Positions 8,714 through 16,871 of a stretch of DNA of 64,000 bases are shown piece by piece (within the stretch, counting starts at the first letter, position 1; the number at the start of each line of letters is the position of its first letter). Both the position numbers and the translations under genes were made by a program. The stretch comes from Akkermansiaceae bacterium UBA2367. GTDB taxonomy: Bacteria > Verrucomicrobiota > Verrucomicrobiia > Verrucomicrobiales > DEV007. The notes beneath the pieces are model-generated. The model worked only from the letters and a program-made list of their open reading frames with translations, made no database searches and was not told where the DNA came from. Where the stretch lies: assembly GCA_002344525.1 (NCBI GenBank), contig DDTJ01000059.1, forward strand, positions 38,799 through 102,798, read 5' to 3'.

Positions 8714-9421
8714 TCACACCAGCTTGTAACCCACCCCATGCACCGTGAGGAGGAAGCGCGGCGTCCTGCCGTCGTCGCCGATCTTCTTGCGGATCTGGGC
8801 GACGCATTGGTCGAGGGCGCGGGTGGTGCCGAAATACTTCACGCCCCAGACCGCCTCAAGGATTCGGTCGCGGCCGAGCACCTTGCCCCGGTGGCGGTGG
8901 AGGTAAGCGATCAACTCGGCCTCGCGCGGCGTCAGGGGCAGGGGCGCGCCGTCGAGGATGGCCTCGTAGGAGGCAAGATCGACCGTCGCCTTCCCCACGG
9001 CGAGGGGTTCGGGGGCCTCCGCTCCGCCGTCGGACGCCCCCCAATCCCGCGAACGCCGCAGCAGCGCCTCGACGCGGGCGAGGAGCTCGTTGATGCCGAA
9101 GGGCTTCGTCACGTAGTCATCGGCCCCGGCCTTGAATCCGACGACCTTGTCGATCTCCTGCCCCTTCGCGGTGAGCATGAGGATGGGAAGGCGGCAGTCG
9201 GCCTTGCGGAGCCGCCTCGCGATGTCGTAGCCGCTCGCGCCGGGAAGCATCACGTCGAGGACGAGAAGGTCGGGCAGCTCCTCGGCGATCTCGCGCAGGG
9301 CCTCGGCCCCGTCGGCGCAGGAGCGCACGGCGTAACCCGCGCCGCGCAGGACCTCCTCAAGGCCGAAACGGATGGAGGGGTCGTCTTCGACGACGAAGAC
9401 GCGGATGTCGGCGGGGTTCAT
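8714..9421 (-). CDS. OmpR/PhoB-family response regulator
   Basis: A 235-residue transcription factor. The receiver domain has acidic residues VEDD (11-14), phospho-acceptor Asp56 in LLVLDVMLP, and Lys106 in TKPFG. The C-terminal winged helix includes PLTPREAELIAYLHRHRGKVLGRD and ends in HGVGYKLV, typical of the OmpR/PhoB subfamily. The start codon overlaps the stop of the upstream histidine kinase (ATGA at 9418-9421), so translation is coupled and they form a cognate pair. Regulators of this family bind direct repeats with 10-11 bp period; the array at 12823-12877 upstream of the VWA gene fits that rule. Confidence 0.95.
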   Translation of the reverse strand: MNPADIRVFVVEDDPSIRFGLEEVLRGAGYAVRSCADGAEALREIAEELPDLLVLDVMLPGASGYDIARRLRKADCRLPILMLTAKGQEIDKVVGFKAGADDYVTKPFGINELLARVEALLRRSRDWGASDGGAEAPEPLAVGKATVDLASYEAILDGAPLPLTPREAELIAYLHRHRGKVLGRDRILEAVWGVKYFGTTRALDQCVAQIRKKIGDDGRTPRFLLTVHGVGYKLV

Positions 9422-11343
9422 GCGAGAAGGGGGAGTTCGAGGGTGAAGACGCTGCCGCCCCCTTTGCGGGTCTCGTAGCGGATCGAGCCGCCGTGCCGCG
9501 CGGCGATGTGGCGGCAGAGGGCGAGCCCGATGCCGGACCCGTCCACGCCGGAGGCAATGGAGTCGTCGACGCGGTAGAAGCGCTCGAAGATCCTCCGCTG
9601 GTGGGCGCGCGGCACGCCGGGTCCGCGGTCGACGACGGAGAGCGTGGCCCGGTCCGGCCCCGCCGCGACCTCGACGGAGACGACCCCGCCGGAAGCGGCG
9701 TACTTCACCGCGTTGCCGAGGAGGTTCAGCAGCACTTGGGCGAGGGCGTCGCGGTCGCCGGAGACCTGCGGACCGCCCCCGTCGGGAATGGAAAGCTCAA
9801 CTTTCATCCCGGCGGCTTCGCCTTGTCCTTTGAAGTCGCCGACGATTTCCCGCGCCAAGCCACCGAGATCGAGAGGAGCGGGGTTCAGGCGCATCTCGCC
9901 CCGGTCGAGCTTGGAGAAGTCGAGGAGCCGGTCGATGAGGCGGGCGAGGCGGCCCGACTCCCTCTCGATCACCTCGGCATACTGGCGCGACTTGCCCGGC
10001 TCCTGCGATTCTGCGCCGCCGAGGAGTTCGGAGAACATGCGGATGGAGGTGAGCGGGGTCTTCAACTCGTGGCTCACATTGCCGACGAAGTCGGTCTTGC
10101 GGGCGGCCATGCGCATCTCGTCGCCGACGGAGCGGAGGACGAGGGCGCTCCCGCCCGCGACGGCCCCGAGCAGGGCGAGGATGGCGATCCACAGGGTGAG
10201 CCGCACCCTCCGCGCCGCCGCGTTCAGGGAAGAGGGGTCGAGGAGGTAGGCGGCGACCTCCCAGCGTGGGAGGAGGGGGCCGATCTCGGAGGCGACGAAG
10301 GGCGCGCTCCAATCCGCCGCGAAGCCCGAGACGGTCCGGGCAACGGGCGCGGCGTCGGAGTCGAGCAGGGCGAAGGCGGCCTCGCGGGAAAGGGCGGCGG
10401 ATTGCGGCTCGGCGAAGATCCCGGCGAGGTCGGAGCGGACGGCGGCAAGGTCGAGCTCGGTCCAGAAGGTGAGCCGAGGATCGCCCGGATGACGTTTCCA
10501 GAGGAGGATGTGCAGTTCGCCGTCGAGGAGCCGGCTGACGGCGCCTTCGTTCCCCCCGGCGGTGACTTGCCTGTTGTCGACCGTCTCGGGGACGAGGGCG
10601 GAGAGGTTCGCGGGCGGCACGGGAGCGGACAGGGTCGGGTCGTCCGCCAGCCCCTCTTCGGTCAGGGAACGCTGCTGCGCGGGCGTGACGCTGCGGAAGC
10701 GGGGGGTAGTGGCCGCGTCGGATGCGTCCTCGATTCGGGCATAGGCGTCGGTAGCAGGCGCAGCGACCGGTGCGGGAGCGGGGGGTGCGCTTCTCCGGTC
10801 GTAGGCCTCGACCTTCCATTTCTGCGAGGGCGCCGCCTTCGCCACCGGGACGCCTCGCGTGGCCAGTCCTTCCTGCTTCTCGCGTTCAGGGGTGTCGGTC
10901 TCGACTTCGCGGCTGAGGGGGCGGGGGGCCTGGTAGATTTCGACGACGCGACGGTTGGTGAGGAAGTCGGCGTGGTCTTCGAGGAAGGCGGCGGCGCGGG
11001 TGCCGGGTTCGGGACGGGGCGAGAGGATCTCCGTCCCGTCCCGGACCACGGCGGCGGCGGCGGCTTGGCTCCATTGGTCGCGCACCCGCTCGTCGAAGTC
11101 CTCCGCGATCCGCGTCCCCTCCTCCGCGACCAGTTCCTCGACGAGCTGCGAGTGGAAGCCCCGGAGGTCGTCGAGGAAGAGGTTGATGCGGTCGGCGAGG
11201 GCGTCGCAGCCGGACTGGTGCAGGCGGGTGCGCTGGCTGTCGAGGACCAGCTCCTGGTCGCGCAGGGAACGCAACGCCAAGGCCGCCAGCAGGATTGCGG
11301 GCAGGAGGATGGCAAGGACGAAGACGAGGACGATCCGCTTCAT
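9418..11343 (-). CDS. Membrane sensor histidine kinase with large periplasmic domain
   Basis: A 641-residue kinase. TM1 spans about residues 4-24, TM2 about 380-403, leaving an extracytoplasmic sensor of some 350 residues with a low-complexity Ala/Pro stretch (about 186-200). The phospho-acceptor motif VSHELKTPLTS places His425. The ATPase N box is LLNLLGNAVKYA (around 544), followed by VVDRGPGVP and GSGIGLALC. No clear HAMP domain is seen between TM2 and the HisKA helix. It is translationally coupled to the response regulator and lies 99 bp downstream of the VWA-protein gene, which suggests one operon. The signal is unknown. Confidence 0.93.
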   Translation of the reverse strand: MKRIVLVFVLAILLPAILLAALALRSLRDQELVLDSQRTRLHQSGCDALADRINLFLDDLRGFHSQLVEELVAEEGTRIAEDFDERVRDQWSQAAAAAVVRDGTEILSPRPEPGTRAAAFLEDHADFLTNRRVVEIYQAPRPLSREVETDTPEREKQEGLATRGVPVAKAAPSQKWKVEAYDRRSAPPAPAPVAAPATDAYARIEDASDAATTPRFRSVTPAQQRSLTEEGLADDPTLSAPVPPANLSALVPETVDNRQVTAGGNEGAVSRLLDGELHILLWKRHPGDPRLTFWTELDLAAVRSDLAGIFAEPQSAALSREAAFALLDSDAAPVARTVSGFAADWSAPFVASEIGPLLPRWEVAAYLLDPSSLNAAARRVRLTLWIAILALLGAVAGGSALVLRSVGDEMRMAARKTDFVGNVSHELKTPLTSIRMFSELLGGAESQEPGKSRQYAEVIERESGRLARLIDRLLDFSKLDRGEMRLNPAPLDLGGLAREIVGDFKGQGEAAGMKVELSIPDGGGPQVSGDRDALAQVLLNLLGNAVKYAASGGVVSVEVAAGPDRATLSVVDRGPGVPRAHQRRIFERFYRVDDSIASGVDGSGIGLALCRHIAARHGGSIRYETRKGGGSVFTLELPLLA

Positions 11344-11397
11344 GTGAGGGAGTAGTATCGTTCCTCCCTTGGGACGAAACCAGTTGAAAGGTCATTT

Positions 11398-11433
11398 GTC
11401 CTTGGTCTGTGGTTTGGAATGTGGGCCAAGGAC
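11398..11433 (-). promoter_or_regulatory. Intercistronic hairpin between VWA and kinase genes
   Basis: Perfect 8-bp arms GTCCTTGG (11398-11405) and CCAAGGAC (11426-11433) enclose 20 bases just past the VWA stop codon. An outer TTT/AAA extends the stem if one unpaired G is allowed. No T tract follows on the minus strand. It could be a partial terminator or an RNA-processing stem that lowers expression of the kinase and regulator relative to the VWA protein. Confidence 0.45.
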
Positions 11434-11442
11434 CAAACCCCC

Positions 11443-12801
11443 TCACCGCTTCGCGTTCCGCATCATCCACGCCCGGTTCGAAAGCTGCTTGCGCTGCTCG
11501 CTGGAGAGGCGGTCGCTGTCCAGCTCCTCGCGCGCCCGGGTGATCGTCTCGATCTCCTCGTCGAGGGCTTTTTGCTGCGCGGCGGGGGCGGCGGCTTGGA
11601 CTTCCTTCAGCTTGAGAATCTGCCGATCAAGGATGCTGCGGGAACTCGCCGCCTCGCCTTTGTCGGCGTAGGCGATGGCCTCCTCGGTGGCGACAGCGTT
11701 GTCGAAGATCGCGGCTTCGGCGACGATGGTTTGATCGACGGAGCGGGAGGCAAGCGCCTTGTCTTGCGTGTAGCCGACGACGACGGGGGCGGCCTTGCTT
11801 TCCACGACGGCCTTCGAGGAGGCGTCGGCGTAGCGCATCGCGACGCTGGCGATCTCGTTTACCTTGCCGAGGGCTTCTCCTTCGACGCGGCATTCGAGGT
11901 AGATCTCGCGCTTCTGCCCGCCCGAGACGGTGGAGAAGGTGACGCTCTCGGTGGAGGACTTCAATTCGCCGGGGCGGCCGAGGAAGCGGATCGGTTTGAC
12001 GCCTTTGGGGCAGCGGATCTCGATGACGATCTCGCGGGCGACGATGCTTTGCAGCTCGCCCAACTCCTTCGCGAAGACCTCGGGAAGGGTTTCGACGTCG
12101 GCGACGTAGTAGTAGTTCGCATCGCTCGCCTCGGCGAGGGCGGTCATGAGGGTCTCGTTGTAGTCGTTGCCGAGTCCGATGGTGGTCACGGACATGCCTT
12201 CGCGGGCGATGCGGCGGCCGAGGTCGGCGATGGAGCGGTTGTCGCTGGGGCCGACGTTGGCGATGCCGTCGGAGAGGAGGAGGACGCGGTTGATGCGCTC
12301 CTTCCCGAGGAATTCGCGCAACTGCCGCGAGCCTTCCTCGACGCCTCCGTAGAGGGCGGTGCTGCCGCCGGTCTCGATGCGTTCGATGAGACGGCGCACC
12401 TCGCGACGGCGGTCGCCGAGGCGCGAGGCGGGCAGGACGACCTGGACCTCGGTCTCGTAGACGACGAGGGAGAGGACGTCGTCCGCGTCGAGCTGGTCGA
12501 CGAGGAGCAGGGCGGCCTGCTTCGCCTGCTCCAGCTTCGCGCCGCTCATGGAGCCGCTGCGGTCGAGGACGATGGCGAGGTTCAGGGACTCCCGTTTCCG
12601 TTTCGGGGCGGCGCAGCCCTCGACTTCGATTTTCACAACGACGGAGCTTCCGCCGCCGCCCGTTTCGAGAAGGGGGCGATCCACGGCGGTTCTCAGCTTC
12701 ACCGTTTCATCGGAGGCATGGAGCTTGGAGGAGATGGGGGTTCCGCTCGCCGCGAGGAGAAGGGCGAGCGCCGACAAACAGAGGCAACGTTTTGTTTCCA
12801 T
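11443..12801 (-). CDS. Secreted von Willebrand factor A domain protein
   Basis: A 452-residue exported protein with an N-terminal signal (KRCLCLSALALLLAASG). The VWA domain starts near residue 73 with the metal-ion-dependent adhesion motif DRSGSMSG (80-87). Later elements are TGGSTALYGG and LLLSDGIANVG. This is the arrangement of bacterial surface VWA proteins. A C-terminal Ala/Glu/Lys-rich helical region (about 370-452) may form a coiled coil. It is first in a likely operon with the histidine kinase and response regulator, so it may take part in sensing or be a product of the response. The 5' region carries an 11-bp direct-repeat array. Confidence 0.88.
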   Translation of the reverse strand: METKRCLCLSALALLLAASGTPISSKLHASDETVKLRTAVDRPLLETGGGGSSVVVKIEVEGCAAPKRKRESLNLAIVLDRSGSMSGAKLEQAKQAALLLVDQLDADDVLSLVVYETEVQVVLPASRLGDRRREVRRLIERIETGGSTALYGGVEEGSRQLREFLGKERINRVLLLSDGIANVGPSDNRSIADLGRRIAREGMSVTTIGLGNDYNETLMTALAEASDANYYYVADVETLPEVFAKELGELQSIVAREIVIEIRCPKGVKPIRFLGRPGELKSSTESVTFSTVSGGQKREIYLECRVEGEALGKVNEIASVAMRYADASSKAVVESKAAPVVVGYTQDKALASRSVDQTIVAEAAIFDNAVATEEAIAYADKGEAASSRSILDRQILKLKEVQAAAPAAQQKALDEEIETITRAREELDSDRLSSEQRKQLSNRAWMMRNAKR

Positions 12802-12822
12802 GCGGAAAGCTACGCGGCCTCC

Positions 12823-12877
12823 GCCAGGAATGTGTCAGGCCCCGGTCAGGAGTTTGTCAGGAAATTGTCATGGAGCA
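12823..12877. promoter_or_regulatory. Five tandem 11-bp direct repeats (OmpR/PhoB-type operator array)
   Basis: Read on the plus strand, units begin at 12823, 12834, 12845, 12856 and 12867 with G(T/C)CAGG or GTCATG followed by five variable bases. The period is exactly 11 bp. The three central units share GTCAGG, and the last contains TGTCA as in E. coli Pho boxes. The array begins 21 bp upstream of the VWA start and ends 80 bp before the thioesterase start, so it could control either gene. Period and half-site length fit binding by an OmpR-family regulator such as the one encoded at 8714-9421. Confidence 0.7.
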
Positions 12878-12957
12878 CGGAGGGAGGAGGACGCCGCCCC
12901 GCCCCAATTCCCGCGACCCTTCCATTGCATTTCCCCCCGCCGCGCCCAAGTTCCCGC

Positions 12958-13428
12958 ATGGCCCACTGTTTCCTCCATCGCCGCCGCGTCGAGTTCGCCG
13001 ACACCGATGTGGCGGGCATCATGCACTTCTCGAATTTCTTCCGCTTCATGGAGGTGGCCGAGCACGCCTTCTACCGCTCCCTCGGCTTCTCCGTCCATCC
13101 CTTCCGCCACGGGGCCGATGACTCGGGGCCGAACGTGGGCTGGCCCCGAGTCCACGCCTCCGCCGACTACCGCCTGCCCCTCCATTTCGAGGAGGAGGTC
13201 GAGATCGAACTGCTCGTCGAGGAGCTGCGCGGGAAGACGATCCACTACCACTTCAACTTCTGGAAACACCCCGACTCGCCCGAGGAGCGCGCCCTCGCCG
13301 CGACGGGGCGCTTCACCATCGTCTGCGTCTCCTTCGACGCCGATACGCGCCGCATGAAAGCGGTTGCCATCCCCGACGAATGGCGCGAGAAGATCGAGGC
13401 CGCCCCGCCCGCCTCCGCTTCCTTCTGA
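12958..13428 (+). CDS. YbgC-like acyl-CoA thioesterase (4HBT, hotdog fold)
   Basis: A 156-residue cytoplasmic thioesterase. The N-terminal FADTDVAGIMHFSNFFRFME matches the YbgC/4HBT active-site block, with the catalytic Asp in DTD (residues 15-17) and the aromatic helix after it. The rest gives the usual strand order of a hotdog fold. It is followed closely by a small membrane protein gene and a PaaK-type CoA ligase in the same direction, so the cluster probably handles an acyl-CoA or aryl-CoA substrate. That link is inference. The start ATG is 80 bp from the 11-bp repeat array. Confidence 0.9.
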   Translation: MAHCFLHRRRVEFADTDVAGIMHFSNFFRFMEVAEHAFYRSLGFSVHPFRHGADDSGPNVGWPRVHASADYRLPLHFEEEVEIELLVEELRGKTIHYHFNFWKHPDSPEERALAATGRFTIVCVSFDADTRRMKAVAIPDEWREKIEAAPPASASF

Positions 13429-13461
13429 ACCACCCCCGCATCTCCCCGAAACCCCTCCTTG

Positions 13462-14043
13462 ATGGATCCCATGAGCAGTTACTCCTGGCTTGTCTTCGCC
13501 CTCGGCACGGTCGTGACCTGGGGCCTCTACGGCATCTTCCTCCACATGGGCCAAGTCGGCATGGCCGATCCGGTGAACGGCCGCTACAAGGCCTTCCTCT
13601 TCGTCGGCGTCGCCTACTTCCTCACCGCCGTGCTCGCGCCGCTCGCCATCCTCCTCCTGCGCGGGTCGGATTGGAGCTTCCCCGGCAAGGGGCTCTGGCT
13701 CTCCCTCTTCGCCGGCATCCTCGGGGCGATCGGGGCCTTCTTCGTGCTGCTCGCCCTCGGTGCCGCCATCGCGGGCAAGGTGCAGAACGCCCCCGGCGTC
13801 GTCATGTCCATCGTCTTCGCGGGCGCGCCCATCGTGAACGCCGTCGTCTCCATCTCCATGGCGCACGACTGGGGGAAGGTCCGCTGGCCCTTCATCCTCG
13901 GCCTCGTCATGGCCGCCGCCGGAGGCTTCCTCGTGACCAAGTTCAAGCCCGTCCACGCCGCGCCCGCCAAGCCGATTGAAAAAGTCGCCGCCGCCCCCGC
14001 CGCCCCGGACTCCCAGCAGGAGAACGATTCCCGCAGCCTTTGA
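13462..14043 (+). CDS. Small multi-pass membrane protein (DMT/EamA-like)
   Basis: About 193 residues with five or so hydrophobic segments: about residues 6-26, 43-63, 72-99 (GLWLSLFAGILGAIGAFFVLL), 106-126 and 135-152. It then has an Ala/Pro/Lys-rich soluble tail. The organisation is like half of a drug/metabolite transporter (EamA) with an internal helix-pair repeat. Alternative starts exist: TTG at 13459 and ATG at 13471. It lies between the thioesterase and the PaaK-like ligase genes with short gaps, so it may export or import a substrate or product of those enzymes. Confidence 0.75.
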   Translation: MDPMSSYSWLVFALGTVVTWGLYGIFLHMGQVGMADPVNGRYKAFLFVGVAYFLTAVLAPLAILLLRGSDWSFPGKGLWLSLFAGILGAIGAFFVLLALGAAIAGKVQNAPGVVMSIVFAGAPIVNAVVSISMAHDWGKVRWPFILGLVMAAAGGFLVTKFKPVHAAPAKPIEKVAAAPAAPDSQQENDSRSL

Positions 14044-14082
14044 CCCGGCCCTAGTGTCCAGCAAGGCGTCGCGCCCTCCGCC

Positions 14083-15354
14083 ATGCCTGATCGCGCCCAC
14101 ATCGAGACCCTCCAGACGGACCGCCTCCGCGCCCTCCTCGGCGAATTGCGCGCCGGCAACGCCTTCTACCGCGAGCGCATCGAGAAAGCCGGCTTGGTCC
14201 CGGATGTGGCGACGCTCGCCGAGTTCGTCGTGCGGATGCCCTTCACCACGAAGATGGACCTCGTCTGGGACCGGGAGGAGTTCCCGCCCTACGGCTCGGA
14301 TTTGACCTATCCGCTCGACCGCTACTCGCGCTACTGCCAGAGCAGCGGCACCACGCGCGGCCCCCTGCCCACCCTTGACACGGCGGAGAGCTGGTCAGCC
14401 ATGCTCGACTGCTGGGACCGCGTCTACGAGGCCGCCGGGGTCGGGCCGGAGGACAAAATCTTCTTCGCCTTCTCCTTCGGCCCCTTCCTCGGTTTCTGGA
14501 CCGCCTTCGAGGCGGCGACGCGGCGGGGCAATCTGAGCCTTCCCGGCGGCGGCCTCGGCAGTCAAGCGCGGCTCCAGACCCTCGTCGCCCACGATGTCGA
14601 GGTGCTCTGCTGCACCCCGACCTACGCGATGCGCCTCGGCGAACTCTTCGCCTCGCACGCGAACGACGAGACCGCCGCCTACCGGCTGAAGAAAATCATC
14701 GTCGCGGGCGAGCCGGGCGGCAGCCTGCCCGAGGTGCGCCGCTGTCTCGGCGAACTCTGGAAGGGGGCGCAGGTCTTCGACCACCACGGCATGACCGAGA
14801 CCGGCCCCGTCACCTACGAGCATCCCGGCAAACCCTACGCCCTTTGCGTCATCGAGGAGGCCTATTTCGCCGAGATCATCGATCGCGAGACCCAGCTCGA
14901 AGTCGCGCCGGGCGGGAAGGGCGAGCTCGTCCTCACCACCCTCACCCGCACCGCCTCCCCGCTCCTGCGCTACCGCACGGGAGACCTCGTGGAGAAGGCC
15001 TATTTCGATCCGCCGGGCGGCGGCGGGCCTGTCCTCTGTCTCGAAGGCGGCATCCTCGGGCGCATCGACGAGATGGTCGTGATCCGCGGGGTCAACGTCT
15101 ACCCGACGGCGGTGGAGAAGATCCTCCGCGGCTTTTCCGAGGTCGTCGAGTTCCAAGTCGTGCAGACGACGCGGCAATCCATGGCCGAACTGGAGATCAG
15201 CATCGAAGCCGACGCCCGCGCCAAGCCCGGACTCGCCGAGCGCGTCCAGCGCGAACTCGCCAACGCCTTCACCCTGCGCATCCCCGTGCGGGTGGTGGAG
15301 GCGGGGTCGCTGCCGAGATACGAGTTCAAGTCGAAGCGGTGGATCAAGCAGTGA
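14083..15354 (+). CDS. Phenylacetate-CoA ligase-like adenylate-forming enzyme (PaaK family)
   Basis: A 423-residue cytoplasmic ligase, close to the usual length of about 430. It has the ATP-binding loop YCQSSGTTRGPLPT, the adenylate-binding FDHHGMTETGPVTYEH, the RYRTGDLVE hinge Asp, and a C-terminal lid with GRIDEMVVIRGVNVYPTAVE. The final motif EFKSKRWIKQ supplies the catalytic Lys. It activates an aryl or acyl acid to its CoA thioester. No phenylacetate ring-oxygenase genes are present, so the real substrate is open. A 44-bp diverged copy of codons 362-376 (15167-15210) reappears at 16729-16772. Confidence 0.88.
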   Translation: MPDRAHIETLQTDRLRALLGELRAGNAFYRERIEKAGLVPDVATLAEFVVRMPFTTKMDLVWDREEFPPYGSDLTYPLDRYSRYCQSSGTTRGPLPTLDTAESWSAMLDCWDRVYEAAGVGPEDKIFFAFSFGPFLGFWTAFEAATRRGNLSLPGGGLGSQARLQTLVAHDVEVLCCTPTYAMRLGELFASHANDETAAYRLKKIIVAGEPGGSLPEVRRCLGELWKGAQVFDHHGMTETGPVTYEHPGKPYALCVIEEAYFAEIIDRETQLEVAPGGKGELVLTTLTRTASPLLRYRTGDLVEKAYFDPPGGGGPVLCLEGGILGRIDEMVVIRGVNVYPTAVEKILRGFSEVVEFQVVQTTRQSMAELEISIEADARAKPGLAERVQRELANAFTLRIPVRVVEAGSLPRYEFKSKRWIKQ

Positions 15355-15427
15355 GGGGGTGGACGTGTAAGCTGAGGCACCCGCGCTCGAGAGAGTGTGC
15401 CACACATTCGCCCGTTCACGCTCACGG

Positions 15428-15826
15428 CTACCAAGCCAAGCGCAGAACATCCAAGCCGTCGATGCGAGAAAAATGGGCGTCTCCGGTGGCGAGTTTCATT
15501 CCTCCTTCCAAGGCGACGGCGGCGATCCAAGTGTCGTTTTCGGGGATACGCTGTCCTCGCGAGTCGAGATCATGGTAGATTCTTCCGTAGGCTTTCGCGG
15601 TCGCTTCGTCGGGCAGGATGATCGCAATGTTTTTCAGAAATGAATCGACCTTGACCCTCTCTTTCTCGGGATGGTCGGCCTGATGGATGCCTTTCTCCAA
15701 TTTCCCCGCGGTGAACAAGGAGGTGAAGATCAGACATCCATCGGGCAGGATGCCAGCCAGATCGATCTTCTTGCGCATGTGCGCGATGATCGGGCTGGTG
15801 TCGAGCAGGATATGGGGCGTCGCCAT
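15428..15826 (-). CDS. PIN-domain ribonuclease toxin (VapC-like)
   Basis: A 132-residue PIN protein started at the ATG at 15826. The first acidic residue lies in HILLDTSPII; the usual Asn after LDT is Ser here. Later acidic positions fall in ENDTWIAAVAL and GDAHFSRI, so all conserved PIN blocks are present. VapC toxins cleave tRNA or rRNA. The start codon overlaps the stop of the upstream small gene (TGATG), the usual antitoxin-toxin coupling. Base composition is lower in GC than the flanking genes, as is common for mobile toxin-antitoxin modules. Confidence 0.85.
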   Translation of the reverse strand: MATPHILLDTSPIIAHMRKKIDLAGILPDGCLIFTSLFTAGKLEKGIHQADHPEKERVKVDSFLKNIAIILPDEATAKAYGRIYHDLDSRGQRIPENDTWIAAVALEGGMKLATGDAHFSRIDGLDVLRLAW

Positions 15827-16035
15827 CAGTGTTCCGCTTCGGCGGCCTCCTTCAAGACGGCCTGCTCGAAAGCTTCGCCCTGCTCGTCGTCCATGCACCC
15901 GTAAGATTCGGCTAAGGCCTCGCGCTGGCGTTCCGCAACTTGCGGAACCAGTTCGCTGATGAAGCGGGCGACTTCGACCAGCTTTGCGTTGGGAAGGCAG
16001 TGGAGGTCCCTGGTGATGGATTCAACTAGGGTCAT
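15826..16035 (-). CDS. Probable antitoxin partner of the PIN toxin
   Basis: A 69-residue acidic protein starting at the ATG at 16035 (MTLVESITRDLHCLPNAKL). The open frame continues upstream but antisense to the next gene and is not used. The N-terminal helix pattern resembles small antitoxins found with PIN toxins: a short Leu-rich DNA-binding or dimerisation region followed by an acidic tail rich in Glu and Ala (EQAVLKEAAEAEH). No AbrB or ribbon-helix-helix motif is clear, so the identification rests on size, order and the TGATG overlap with the toxin. Confidence 0.75.
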   Translation of the reverse strand: MTLVESITRDLHCLPNAKLVEVARFISELVPQVAERQREALAESYGCMDDEQGEAFEQAVLKEAAEAEH

Positions 16036-16198
16036 GCCCGGAGTGTAACCTATCGGCACCGTTCTTTCCAGCGGGTTTCGACGGGCAGGCGTGGCGCAAG
16101 CGATGGTGACTGCTCTACCGCCCCCCAGCCTCTGCGCGATCCTTCTTGAAGACATTTCCCGCTTGAAATCCACCCTCTCTCCCGCCGACATTGGGCGC

Positions 16199-16723
16199 GT
16201 GAATCGGTTTCTCCTCCAGTGCTGCTTGTCGGGCTTGGCGCTTCTCGCGGCGGGTGCGCCGGTCCTGTGCGCCGATGACGCGGACGACGCGGCGAGGAAA
16301 ACCGTGTTCACGACGCGGGTGCGCACCACCGCCTACACCCACACGGAGGCCGACCATCTCAAATACGGCACCAAGACGGCGCTGGGGACCGAGCTGCGCC
16401 ATTCGCCCGAATACCACTCGGCGGCGGCGGACTGGTCCCGTTTCCCCTTGGGCACGAAGTTCCGGATCAAAGGCTACGACCGGGTTTTCGTGGTGGACGA
16501 CTACGGCAAGGCCCTGGTGGGGTCGAACACCATCGACCTGTATTTCCCCACGATGGAGGGTATGAAGCTCTGGGGCGCCCGCTGGGTGGAGATCGATGTG
16601 CTGGAGTTCGGCAGCTTCCACGAGAGCCGGAAGATCCTCGCCTCCCGCGCCACGTATCCGCATTGCCTGGCCATGCTGGCCGCGATGACCGGCGACCAAT
16701 GGTGGGAGCGTTTCAACCGATAG
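16199..16723 (+). CDS. Secreted 3D-domain (double-psi beta-barrel) protein
   Basis: About 174 residues from the GTG at 16199, chosen because it gives a good signal peptide (NRFLLQCCLSGLALLAAGAPVLCA). An earlier in-frame GTG at 16091 and ATG at 16103 add about 30 residues that are not signal-like. The mature part has the 3D arrangement: RTTAYTHTE, then WSRFPLGTKFRI, then VVDDYGKALVGSNTIDLYFP, including the acidic positions that name the domain. The fold is related to RlpA and MltA barrels that act on peptidoglycan. It probably works in the periplasm on cell-wall glycan. It diverges from the toxin-antitoxin pair. Confidence 0.82.
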   Translation: MNRFLLQCCLSGLALLAAGAPVLCADDADDAARKTVFTTRVRTTAYTHTEADHLKYGTKTALGTELRHSPEYHSAAADWSRFPLGTKFRIKGYDRVFVVDDYGKALVGSNTIDLYFPTMEGMKLWGARWVEIDVLEFGSFHESRKILASRATYPHCLAMLAAMTGDQWWERFNR

Positions 16724-16728
16724 GGGAG

Positions 16729-16772
16729 CGACGCGGCGGCCCATGGTCGAACTGGAGATCGGCATCGAAACC
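16729..16772 (+). pseudogene. 44-bp remnant of a second PaaK-like gene
   Basis: This stretch aligns without gaps to 15167-15210 inside the ligase gene, with 38 of 44 bases identical; all six differences are transitions. Translated, it reads TRRPMVELEIGIETG against TRQSMAELEISIEAD. No similarity extends on either side. It is either a relic of a decayed paralogue or a footprint of duplication. The two copies are in direct orientation and bracket the toxin-antitoxin and 3D-domain genes. Confidence 0.55.
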
Positions 16773-16871
16773 GGGCCGGAGATCGGAGTCACCATTCCTC
16801 TTCCGATTCGGGCGGGTCGGCCATAATCCCTCCATGCGCTTGTTCGGCCCTAATCTCGCGGAACTCTTCTT

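Noticed and set aside
9493..11355. 620-codon plus-strand open frame opposite the histidine kinase
   Set aside because: High-GC antisense shadow; composition is poor and the kinase on the other strand is certain. The same applies to other long antisense frames.
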